Assembly: GCA_964019425.1 (NCBI GenBank)
Contig: OZ025822.1
Coordinates: forward strand, 124,001 to 188,000
From: Flectonema sp. DT1601
Lineage: Eukaryota > Euglenozoa > Diplonemea > Diplonemida > Diplonemidae
Length of the DNA stretch: 64,000 nucleotides
Direction of reading: 5' to 3'
Shown: positions 50,527 through 59,453 of the stretch, in pieces
Layout: every line of letters begins with the position of its first letter
How positions within the stretch are numbered: the first letter of the stretch is position 1
Made by a program: the position numbers and the translations under genes
The notes under the pieces: model-generated
What the model was told of the DNA's origin: nothing
Database searches by the model: none
Seen by the model: the letters and a program-made list of their open reading frames with translations, nothing else

Positions 50527-51513
50527 CTATATCGCACAATAAGAATGGCTGAGAGCATCTTCAGCAGTTATTCTTTTCGATGGATCTAAGTGAAGCATTT
50601 GATGAAGAAGGTCAGATAGTTTTGAATCTCCTACTACATCTTGTATAGAAAGAGTTGAATTAATCGTCTTTGAAGACATGTCAGGTCGGAAGGGAGAGAA
50701 GCTACCAGAACATGATGATAAGTGACGAGGAATGTCACCAAAATTTATTGAAAAGAATTTTCTATCAGCTGACAACCACCCAATTGTCATCGCAAGAGCC
50801 CAAACATCAACAGACTGATCCCAATTATTTTTTAAATATATTTCCGGGGGTCTAAACGGTTTAGTCACTATCGTTTCGGGTCTCGAATCCGATGGGAAAA
50901 CACCACTACCGAAATCTATGATTTTTAAATCACCCTTTGAGGTTACCATTATATTCTTATGTTTAATGTCGGTGTGTATGTATTCCACTGAGTGCATTAC
51001 TTTTAGTTGCTGTAGCAGCGACTTAGTCGCTTTCCTGACGTCAATGGTACTTTTATCACACTTAAACAAATTAGTTTCGAGTTTTTCCATAATAACAGCT
51101 AGGAAGTCAGATTCAACTTGCTCACAACCAACTACCGAAAGGCATCTTTTGTTAGTGTCGTTGTCTGCAATTGTTTTCAGTATTTCGTACTCATGCATTG
51201 CATCACAGGAATGATGAATATATGAGCTTGTGGTTTTCATTATTTTCGCTACTAGTTTTGGGTGTTCGGGGAGCTCAAAGACACGTCCAAACGTACCTCG
51301 GCCTATCTCCTTTCCAATGAGGCCGAAATTCCCTATCGCGTGGCCTTGAAAGTCTCTTACTAAAACATCAGCTGGTTTCTCCATGCTTCCTCTCCCATTC
51401 TTTCCCTTTCCTCCGTAACTTCTGCTGCTTCCTTTTCCACCGCGGATGGCAGCGGCTGCTGCGGTGGTGTCGAATTGGACAGCTGCTGGAGCACCTTTAC
51501 CCCACCCTCCCAT
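50527..51513 (-). CDS. Serine/threonine protein kinase, CMGC-like
   Basis: 328 residues from the ATG at 51513. A Gly-Lys-rich N-terminus (MGGWGKGAPAAVQ, then GGKGSSRSYGGKGKNGRG) precedes the kinase domain. Motifs: IGRGTFGRVF P-loop, Lys in LVAKIMK, catalytic loop HTDIKHKNIM (HTD instead of HRD as in LAMMER kinases), DFGSG and KPFRPPEIYL, resembling the CLK/PRP4 activation segment, then VDVWALAMTIGWL and LHLDPSKRITAEDALSH. The HTD and RPPE variants are those of the LAMMER/PRP4 groups, which phosphorylate splicing factors. Short C-terminus. Family membership firm, subfamily tentative. Confidence 0.85.
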   Translation of the reverse strand: MGGWGKGAPAAVQFDTTAAAAAIRGGKGSSRSYGGKGKNGRGSMEKPADVLVRDFQGHAIGNFGLIGKEIGRGTFGRVFELPEHPKLVAKIMKTTSSYIHHSCDAMHEYEILKTIADNDTNKRCLSVVGCEQVESDFLAVIMEKLETNLFKCDKSTIDVRKATKSLLQQLKVMHSVEYIHTDIKHKNIMVTSKGDLKIIDFGSGVFPSDSRPETIVTKPFRPPEIYLKNNWDQSVDVWALAMTIGWLSADRKFFSINFGDIPRHLSSCSGSFSPFRPDMSSKTINSTLSIQDVVGDSKLSDLLHQMLHLDPSKRITAEDALSHSYCAI

Positions 51514-52804
51514 CTTGTGAGCTACTTTGGATGTAAAATAAAGTTTTTGTAACACTACTAGGATTCATTACCTTTAGGTTAGCAGGTCATTGTTCACATG
51601 TTTTGATATTTTGTAATAAAAAGAGTACCAGCTAGTCACAGGATGCCAACATCTTTACAGAATGCGGACGACAAAACCAAAAATGAATTTCTGTCTTCTT
51701 TCATTTTCTTTTTTTTTTCCTTCCGTTTTCGCATCACTTCTGACTTGCACAGCTGTAATAAGGAAATGCCAACATTTCCGCCCCTTTTTCTTTTTGGGGT
51801 ATGCAACACTGCAGGACAATGTCACTACAGGCTGCAGTAAAGGTTTTCATAAACCACTCTCAGACTCCATTCACTGATCCTGCACCGGTAGTGTAACAAA
51901 TCGCGTCTGTTGCCTAGAATCAAAAAGGTAAACATATATAGTGAAATAAAAGATTTCTGACTGGTTGCTTATTTTTTTTTTTTTTTTTTTTTTTTTTTCC
52001 CCTTCACTAACTAACTAGTTAGCGAGTTCAACGAATCACCGAGCGGAATACCACAGTAGATAAATGAACATCTTGAAAAAATAAATAAAAACAAAAAAAA
52101 AATGGAAAAAAAAAGAATGAATGAGAGAATATCCAAGGCAACCAACTGTTCATCTGAAAAGATGGACGCAGTTCGCAGGGAAAGCAGTCGCGATAAAACA
52201 AACAAAAAAAAAGAAAAGAAAAGAAAAAAGGACAAATGGAATCTGTGATTCAGGTCAGGGCAAGTGAAAATACTTTTTTTTTTTTTTTTTTTTTTTTTTC
52301 CAAAATAAAAAATAAAAGAGTAAACTCCTAATTCCACGAATCTTACTGAAATGTCAGCACTCTCTCTCGGTCGTGTCAGCCAAGCGTGTGGATACCACGA
52401 CTTTAGCGATGCAAATGCACCAGCAGTAAGCTTTTAAAAAAAAGAAGTAGCTGTCCATTTCGGAAACTTTTGTCTGACATTTCACAAACTTTCATGTGAA
52501 ATTATAGTTTTTCCCAAAAAAAAAAATTTAAAAAAAAAGCAGATACATTTCGGGCAAGCAGACGCCTGTCTTTCTACAAGACGAACAGAGAGAATCAGAA
52601 CACATTATAAAAAGTTATTCATTGGTAACTACGAACAAAATACATATCAAAAAATTAAAAAAAAAAAGAAAACTGAACTCCAACAAAATAAACCAAAAAG
52701 GCATCACCAACTACTACATACACCATATTTCGTGTACCACTTTTTTTTTTTTTTTTTTAACATAAATAAAGAAACAGAACAATCCAACGAAATCATCAAC
52801 AAGG
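51514..52804. other. Intergenic spacer, 1.3 kb, with possible exons
   Basis: T/A runs plus stretches on the minus strand with splice-like borders and protein-like readings: about 52545-52580 (KDRRLLARN between TTGTAG and GTATCTG), 52350-52435 (LTAGAFASLKSWYPHAWLTR then PRESADIS before GTAAGA) and, after a TCCATCTTTTCAG acceptor near 52160, EQLVALDILSF. They may be exons of a small gene, but no start or family could be fixed. The palindromic TTTCATGTGAAATTAT near 52491 recurs at 59290. Confidence 0.35.
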
Positions 52805-54661
52805 TCAATACAATAAGTTTTGTAAATAAACAGTAAGAACACCCCAAGAAACAGTAGTACTGACAAGCATCAATCCAGTACTTAGACCAAGCGATGCAGA
52901 CGTAGAATTACAACTGCTGTGAGCTGCTAAGACAACAACAGTCATAAATAACAATACGGTGAACCCATACCACAGAGAAAGTCCTGATGTATGATCAGCA
53001 GAGTATAAACTAATCGTAAAAATAAAAACAGAAAGTAAACCTGATCCGACATAAAGAGGAACCCAAGCTAATTGACACTCTGGATTACCAATGTCTTGAC
53101 GAATAGCATGAAGCAACATCGACAACCACAATGGAGATAAAAAAATAACACACATACATCCAAAGTTTGATTGCAACGCAGCTTTATGTGAGTAAATCTT
53201 GTTACAAATTTGACAAACAAGAGAGACGACGTAATACGCATTGCATAAGATGATTGGAGAAATAACAACAATCCAGTATCTTAAGAACGGATTTGGATCA
53301 TCACGGTCCATAAACCGAGCAACAAATAAGAAGTACGACATGCAATAACTTATAAGAATAACAACAATCGTATTGGGATGGTGTTCTGGTCGTAACCAGC
53401 CAGGCAATGAATCACAGTATCCTAACATAAAAGATAGTCTATGGATTTCTATTCCTCCATAAATACCAAGAACAATTAAACAACAACCCGCAGCAATAAA
53501 ACAACGCGCCGCGTAGTCTCGAGCATCGACAAGCATCGTCGCTAGTGCTCCGCAAAACAAACATTGACCTGCTAATACAAAAATCCAAAAAGTATTCGAA
53601 ATCCCATCATGTGCGGTATCAAAAAACTCACCAATCCGAACCCGACGTTTTTGAAGAGAAATAAGCGCTTCTTTTTTATCATTCAATGTCCTCGAGAGGT
53701 ATGAAATAGATTCGACGTATTGCTTTCGATACCCGCTTAAGACTAAATCTGGTTTTCTGAGAGGATACCGCCCGTAGTAAGCAGCAATATACGACACGGA
53801 AACATCTTCTATGTACTCTTTATGTCCTTGAAGCACGTCAGATATATCGACGCCAGGAAAACAAGCAAACTTTGAAGTAAAGTAGTCCTTCCAAATTAAA
53901 TCAGATCCAGTAGCATCTCGAAACTCAGTCGATAAAGTACTCGCTAATAAGATATTTTGCAAAGCTAAGTAGCTACATATGATGATTAGGCAATCGTGTG
54001 GAAGGGTTGTGAGAGAGACTTTGCAATGATCAGAATCAGCAGTTCCTGACCACAAATACATACACATGGGCACCACGGATATGTATGAAGAAGTATCAGA
54101 TCTCATTTTTGGATCTTCCATCTCAGCTATGCTCTCATCACCGCTACATGCTAACGGGTGTTGAAAAGTTGATGATTCTGGTTCTACACTGTCGACACAA
54201 GCACGAAGTTCAATAGCTCCATTTTGAATTGCTTGTACTAATATATCAAATGATTCTTTAGCATCAGATTCCATCTCATTCATACCACTAGGTTGACTTT
54301 TATTATTATTACTACCATCAGATGGTTTATTAACATCAAGTAACCATCCCATACCTTTAGGTGGCGATGTCAATTCATCAACACCATCAGAGGGAAGTGA
54401 GATGACGGATGATGAACACAAATCGTTAGCAATTGGAGGTGGTCGTTGTTTTATTTGTTTGTTGTCATCCATGGCTAACATCCATGACATATCAGATGGT
54501 GGTGTTAGACATGTTTCACTAGTTGGAAGGTTCGATTCATCGTCTCCATCGCTACTTAATAATGCTCCAGTAAGAATAGTTAACTCTTGTCCTTCACACT
54601 CAGACTGTTCTACTTGAATGTGTGTACATTCTTCTGGAGGGAGGGAGTCCCCGTCAGGCAT
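52805..54661 (-). CDS. F-box protein fused to a multi-pass membrane domain
   Basis: 618 residues. Residues 1-210 are acidic and Ser/Pro-rich, with a repeated W-x-L pattern (DMSWMLAMDD, GMGWLLDVNK). An F-box follows near 222-265: LTTLPHDCLIIICSYLALQN, ILLASTLSTEFRDATGSDLI, WKDYFTSKFA. After a linker there are seven or eight membrane segments to the end (FWIFVLAGQCLFCGALATML, CFIAAGCCLIVLGIYGGIEI, NTIVVILISYCMSYFLFVAR, VCVIFLSPLWLSMLLHAI and others). F-box proteins recruit targets to SCF ubiquitin ligases; the membrane domain would place this at an internal membrane. The combination is rare to my knowledge. Confidence 0.8.
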   Translation of the reverse strand: MPDGDSLPPEECTHIQVEQSECEGQELTILTGALLSSDGDDESNLPTSETCLTPPSDMSWMLAMDDNKQIKQRPPPIANDLCSSSVISLPSDGVDELTSPPKGMGWLLDVNKPSDGSNNNKSQPSGMNEMESDAKESFDILVQAIQNGAIELRACVDSVEPESSTFQHPLACSGDESIAEMEDPKMRSDTSSYISVVPMCMYLWSGTADSDHCKVSLTTLPHDCLIIICSYLALQNILLASTLSTEFRDATGSDLIWKDYFTSKFACFPGVDISDVLQGHKEYIEDVSVSYIAAYYGRYPLRKPDLVLSGYRKQYVESISYLSRTLNDKKEALISLQKRRVRIGEFFDTAHDGISNTFWIFVLAGQCLFCGALATMLVDARDYAARCFIAAGCCLIVLGIYGGIEIHRLSFMLGYCDSLPGWLRPEHHPNTIVVILISYCMSYFLFVARFMDRDDPNPFLRYWIVVISPIILCNAYYVVSLVCQICNKIYSHKAALQSNFGCMCVIFLSPLWLSMLLHAIRQDIGNPECQLAWVPLYVGSGLLSVFIFTISLYSADHTSGLSLWYGFTVLLFMTVVVLAAHSSCNSTSASLGLSTGLMLVSTTVSWGVLTVYLQNLLY

Positions 54662-55083
54662 TCCAAAAAAACGAGACTGTTTTAAAAAAAAAAAAAACTT
54701 AAAAAAGCGATATCAGATTTTAAAAGAAAAATTCTGCTTACATTGTTGTAACTTTTTCTGGGAAAAACAAAATAATGCGATCACAATAAACAAGAAGTAA
54801 AAAATTAACACTTCTCACTCCTTTAAAACTTATTGAGAATGAGGGAAGACACAAAACACTTATTGAGTGCTAAATAAAGCGATCGGACTTTTAGAAACGA
54901 TTTTTTTTTGGGAAAGTGGGAAAGGATGGGGGGGAAATGCTATTCTTGTTTGGTATCTCAGTCAAAAGAATATAAAAAAAGGAAAAAAAAATATATAAAA
55001 AAGTGTGGCAATGCCCACTGTACAACACAAAAGTCCTCAACACCATAAGAACACTTTCAGACCAGAACTTCTTGAACTCAAAC

Positions 55084-55388
55084 TCAAATCCACAGCCCAA
55101 CGGTGAGGAAAGTAAATAGCACACCTGTTTTGAGTTGTTTTTTTTTTTTTTTTTTTCTATTTTAGCAAAGTCTGAACCATGTTCTAACAATAACAACATA
55201 CCAATTCCCATGAATATGGAGCTGAGAATAGCAATGGCCAGCTCTTGCGCGATGGAACTGCTTCTGCTACCTCTGCTTGCGAAAAAATAAGCCATCAAAC
55301 TGAAACCAATTACAGTAAACACAACAGCTAGCTTACCGTGAAGACTCTGGTCTACTGGTGGGTAGAATGGAAGCATGTCTGACCCCAT
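55084..55388 (-). CDS. TMEM258: Oligosaccharyltransferase subunit TMEM258/Ost5
   Basis: Exons 55388-55178 and 55124-55084, joined across a 53-nt GT-AG intron containing an A18-type run; 83 residues against 79 in human. Reading without splicing would give a misleading Lys-rich tail. The protein has two membrane helices: HGKLAVVFTVIGFSLMAYFF and the second AIAILSSIFMGIGMLLLLEH followed by GVLFTFLTVGLWI, matching the TMEM258 pattern (PV-P..LTVVLLAIG and LFMGFGVLFLLLWVGIYV). It is a small integral subunit of the ER oligosaccharyltransferase, which transfers the glycan later trimmed by glucosidase I (12-16 kb). Confidence 0.9.
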
Positions 55389-55535
55389 TTTATTATTTTT
55401 TAAACTTTGTTTGGATGTCTTTGTGAAGAAAGATATGAGTAAATGTAGGCTCTCTGTTGTTGAAAAAACGTGTTCTTTTTTTATAAAAAAAGAGCATCCA
55501 AGAGGAAAAAAAAAAAAGAGAGAACCTGAAAGAAA

Positions 55536-58448
55536 TTATTTTTCTTTCTTTCTCTTAACTCCAAAAAATAAATCTTCTATGTTATCGTCGTCAGCAAGAG
55601 TTCCTCCTTCTGTCAGTCCCTTCAAGTCGGATAAAAAAGATGATTTCGCTGTAATCCTACTCCTACTTGTGATAATAGACTGCTCGCGTGTTATTATTTC
55701 AGCCTCCTCATCAAAGGTCGCGAACGGTTCTGTGACACACTGCGATATCATTTCAGATTTTAACAGTGCTGCTGGTGTAGGTGGTTGAAGAGAAGCAGAT
55801 TGCTCAACTAATTCTTCTTTTTTTGTAATTGGCTGAAATTCGATCAACTCACCCTCTGAGATTTCTTCTGATAACACATCGTCATCACCAGTAACACCTG
55901 GTAGTTGTGATAAGGTGTCCCATTCATGAACCCAATTACCATTCTCTAATCTCCATGCCGAGTCTTTTTGAAGCTTTGCATAAAACGAAGCATCGCGACG
56001 TTGCGTACTTCCAACATCGTCATCGTCATCATCATTCGATTTTCGCTTTGGTTTACTTTTAACAGGTGATTTGACTTTTTCTATTACTGTAGTGGGTTTG
56101 CTATTCACGCGATTGGTACGTTCTTTTAAGATTTCCTTACCTCTTCCGTCGATGTATTCTTCTGTTTTCTTATATTCATTCAGTTCCTTTGTGTATATCT
56201 CTTTGGCAGCTGCTGACTTGTCTCTATAAACTTGTTGTTGTTCTGGGGTTAAAAGTCTCCACTTCTCTCCTAATAGCTTGGCCACTACTGCAGCAGACTC
56301 ACCCTTATGAGATTTTGTAAACTCCGATCGATATTCGGCCGCAAATACGAAATAAGGAGTTTGTGGCCGTTTTGGAGCATTCGGGTACAGTTCCGATCTG
56401 ATGGCCTTTTTTGAGGACTTTGTTTCAACCGGAGCCTTTACAGGCGATGCTGCTGCTGCTTTATTTTTACGGATTTTCTTTGTTGAAAGTCTCATAAATT
56501 CCGGAACCTCATTACTTCCCAAATTAGATTTTTGTAATGACGGAAACTTAAGTCTGCTATCGCCAGTCACTTCACTTTGTGTATCACCAGCAGGGGTTAG
56601 AATTGCTGGTGGTGCAGATGTGCGATCGATGAATTGCAAGATGTCTAAATTATTTTTAGTAGCGGGTGGTGGATTATTAATAGTACAAACATCTTCAGAC
56701 TTATACTCAATTTTAACGTCTGATTGAGCTGTCGAATCTGGTCCACCCGCATCAGCAATGTCACGAAAAATATCCTCATCATCATTATCTTCTTCTTTCA
56801 CAGCAAGTGATTGTTCTTCTAGATTTGTAACACTCATTTGAGGTGTTCCTTTCGTACATATATGAATAGCTGCTGCAGCTGCATGTCTGCATTTTTTCAT
56901 TCCGTCATTTCCTTCATTGTTTTTTCCACATGAACACGAAATACTTGAAAATGACTTTCCAGATGCAGACAAAACCACTTTCACGGTATACTTACTTTTT
57001 GAATCAGCTGAATTACATATCATATTTATTGTTGTGCGTTGACCAAGAGAGTAGTCTACGAATGAGGTCATGTTTTTCTTAAAAAACTTATGTGCTGATG
57101 TTAACACATTTTGATCTATAAAGAATTCTTTCAGTACAGAATCGTTGAATTTAAAAGGACCGATTTGATCTTTCTGTGTTTGGGTGATGTTATCATCGTC
57201 CTCGTCATCACTCTCTGGGATGAATTCCTTTGCTGGTAGCGATTCTTGAAAAATTGATGTGTTTGCGTCAGTGATGATCACTTCGTGAACGGTAATTTGA
57301 AAATTACTGCGACGTTGGATGTTTAGTTTTGTTCGTTGATTGATCGGATGACTAGGAGAGCATTCAACAAGAGGATAAGCAGTTCCGGGTTGCTTTCCCG
57401 ATTGGATAAAACCCATTGACTCCCCAGCAGTAAACGATTCAGATATCCTACGTATCACTCCAGCAGCTTCAGCTCCAGAATCCAAAGCTGTGAATAAGGC
57501 ACTGGCATCTATGTATCTCATGCCAAGGGCTTTGCATAAAAACTTTAATTTATCAGCAGGTGATCCAACCAGATGACTACTACTTGCAACATGAGCATAA
57601 CTTAAATCTAAACAATGTCGATGTTGTAAATAAGCTATATCCGATGCGGATAAAAACTGAACATCGTGACTTGGACAAGTCTCTATGGCATCATTCAACG
57701 ATCTGGTTAGTTCACTGCATGCAACTGAGGTGTACATGTAGATCGGAAATGGGGCTGCTAACTCTGACAGAGCATTTCTTACGTTATCAATCAGCTCATT
57801 TATTGTTGACGTTGAATCACAATGACCTTGACTAAGAACAGCCTTAGGTGGTATCACAACGATAACAACCTTTGTTGATGATGCAATGGTGTACCAAGAA
57901 TGAAGTAGTTTTGAAACACCGTCGCGAAGTTTTTTTTTATGAAGCAAAACAGAAGCATCAAGAATAAGAGAAACAGTCGTAAGCGCATACATGCTATATA
58001 AAGGAGTGTTCTGTACGGTGACTATATCGAAGCCTTCCGTTATTTGAATAGGCTGAGCTTCAACTTCACACGGCTCTAGTGGAGTGTAATACGCTCCTGT
58101 TGGTGTCGATGAGCGTAGCCATTCTCGTTCCCACATTCTACGAATTTCACCCCCCAATCCTTTTATAAAAATCGCACTAATTTTTATTGATTCGTTCACT
58201 CCTCGTGCTGCTTTGATTATTGCATCCCTCGCTCCTCTTCCGATAAGCATTTCGTCATAGTGGATAACCTTCTTTCGGTCCTTTTCTCGTTCAACCTGTT
58301 GCTTTATTTGCTTGCATCCCCAATGAAGACTTCGTTGAATGCCCACACTTCTTATCACTTTGAATCTCGATTCTTGTTTGAATTTTTTTTCTACGAAATT
58401 TGACCGTCCGGTGAAACGTTCTCCAACAACGAGAATCACTTCAGACAT
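55536..58448 (-). CDS. P-loop-like/SWIM/HMG-box multidomain protein
   Basis: 970 residues. N-terminus: VILVVGERFTGRSNFVEKKF, a degenerate P-loop, with IHYDEMLIGRGARDAIIKAA, reminiscent of polynucleotide-kinase-like NTPases. A SWIM zinc-binding motif sits mid-protein: SISCSCGKNNEGNDGMKKCR then HAAAAAIH (C-x-C...C-x-H). An HMG box follows: PNAPKRPQTPYFVFAAEYRS, AAVVAKLLGEKWRLLTPEQQ and VYRDKSAAAKEIYTKELNEY. The rest is acidic and disordered, with a Lys-rich patch KSPVKSKPKRKSNDDDDD. The set suggests a nuclear DNA-binding factor, perhaps in repair or chromatin. I know of no described protein with this order. HMG and SWIM calls are solid; the first domain is tentative. Confidence 0.75.
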   Translation of the reverse strand: MSEVILVVGERFTGRSNFVEKKFKQESRFKVIRSVGIQRSLHWGCKQIKQQVEREKDRKKVIHYDEMLIGRGARDAIIKAARGVNESIKISAIFIKGLGGEIRRMWEREWLRSSTPTGAYYTPLEPCEVEAQPIQITEGFDIVTVQNTPLYSMYALTTVSLILDASVLLHKKKLRDGVSKLLHSWYTIASSTKVVIVVIPPKAVLSQGHCDSTSTINELIDNVRNALSELAAPFPIYMYTSVACSELTRSLNDAIETCPSHDVQFLSASDIAYLQHRHCLDLSYAHVASSSHLVGSPADKLKFLCKALGMRYIDASALFTALDSGAEAAGVIRRISESFTAGESMGFIQSGKQPGTAYPLVECSPSHPINQRTKLNIQRRSNFQITVHEVIITDANTSIFQESLPAKEFIPESDDEDDDNITQTQKDQIGPFKFNDSVLKEFFIDQNVLTSAHKFFKKNMTSFVDYSLGQRTTINMICNSADSKSKYTVKVVLSASGKSFSSISCSCGKNNEGNDGMKKCRHAAAAAIHICTKGTPQMSVTNLEEQSLAVKEEDNDDEDIFRDIADAGGPDSTAQSDVKIEYKSEDVCTINNPPPATKNNLDILQFIDRTSAPPAILTPAGDTQSEVTGDSRLKFPSLQKSNLGSNEVPEFMRLSTKKIRKNKAAAASPVKAPVETKSSKKAIRSELYPNAPKRPQTPYFVFAAEYRSEFTKSHKGESAAVVAKLLGEKWRLLTPEQQQVYRDKSAAAKEIYTKELNEYKKTEEYIDGRGKEILKERTNRVNSKPTTVIEKVKSPVKSKPKRKSNDDDDDDVGSTQRRDASFYAKLQKDSAWRLENGNWVHEWDTLSQLPGVTGDDDVLSEEISEGELIEFQPITKKEELVEQSASLQPPTPAALLKSEMISQCVTEPFATFDEEAEIITREQSIITSRSRITAKSSFLSDLKGLTEGGTLADDDNIEDLFFGVKRKKEK

Positions 58449-58634
58449 TTACCACTTAATGGGCACTTTTATGGGGGAGTTTATGGGTTGTAAGTTTCGA
58501 AAAAAAAAAAAGAGGAAACAAACGAAAGCGAAGCGATTGTGTAATTAAGAAAAACTGATACGTCTTTAACAACTATTAGGTGTAAATAGTCATTTCATTC
58601 CATCTCCTTCGACCTTCGATACCACAGAACGCTC

Positions 58635-58932
58635 TTATTTAATATAAGAAGTGTAATTTACATTATCTATTATGTCCTTCGAGTACCCATTATCAATGCA
58701 ACTTTTCTTAAAGCCAACTACAACTGATCCATTTACTTTCTGTGTTAAGAATTGCTTTTATGGGTTATCTTCTTTATTTATTTCCTCACTGTAAGATACA
58801 TACCTTACCAATAGCGGCATTTAGAGAGTTCGCACCCTGGTCTGTTGACGCCATTCGACATACATGGGCATTGCCTGCAGAGATATTGCCGTCAGAAAGT
58901 TGCTTCATAACAACGGTAGTGTAAATAGGCAT
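58635..58932 (-). CDS. 77-residue protein encoded by two exons, unknown function
   Basis: Exon 1 58932-58804 starts at ATG and reads MPIYTTVVMKQLSDGNISAG, NAHVCRMASTDQGANSLNAA then IGK; donor GTATGT. A 64-nt intron ends TTCTTAACACAG. Exon 2 58739-58635 reads KVNGSVVVGFKKSCIDNGYS, KDIIDNVNYTSYIK, stop. Both exons have ordinary protein composition and the phases match. No family recognised. Neighbours are the HMG-box gene and a porin. Confidence 0.6.
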
Positions 58933-59453
58933 TATTTTAGTGTGTATTTTTTTTTCTTGAATGGGGAAAAAAAAAAATTATTTAAAAAAAAAAATTATTT
59001 TTATTTTCACCAGGGGTGCTGGAAGATCGGGATTACAACTTAATAACTGGCCACGGATATACGGGTCGGGGGAAAAAGTGATGGGAAGACACTTAACAGA
59101 AATATGTGTTTTCGTTCATACAATGAAAAATGATGAGGGACACACCTCGTAGATCATTAACATGTAATTTATTTATTTATTTTGAAAATTTTCATTGGCG
59201 AGTTTCATTGAGTGCCTGCAGGCATTCAAATCTAATCCTCATTCGTACGTCAGAGGAAAGAGGATGTTGAACAGTAAGGACCGTACTGATTTCATGTGAA
59301 ATTATCGATTTCCAATAGCAAAGTAAGCATAGGAACTCCCTTTCGATAACAGTAGTTTATGCGTCACATAAAAAGCAGCTCACGTCGATCATGTAACCAA
59401 CTGAATATCACGCTAGTCAATTATAAACAGAAACAGTGATGGTTTCTGTGTTT
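58933..59453. other. Intergenic spacer, 0.5 kb, with a strong palindrome
   Basis: A 22-base palindrome TTGAGTGCCTG/CAGGCATTCAA (one G-T pair) spans 59208-59229, followed by ATCCTC/GAGGAT, CAGTA/TACTG and a TTTCATGTGAAA palindrome near 59290, which recurs near 52491 and, partly, at 36801. No gene seen. Confidence 0.5.
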
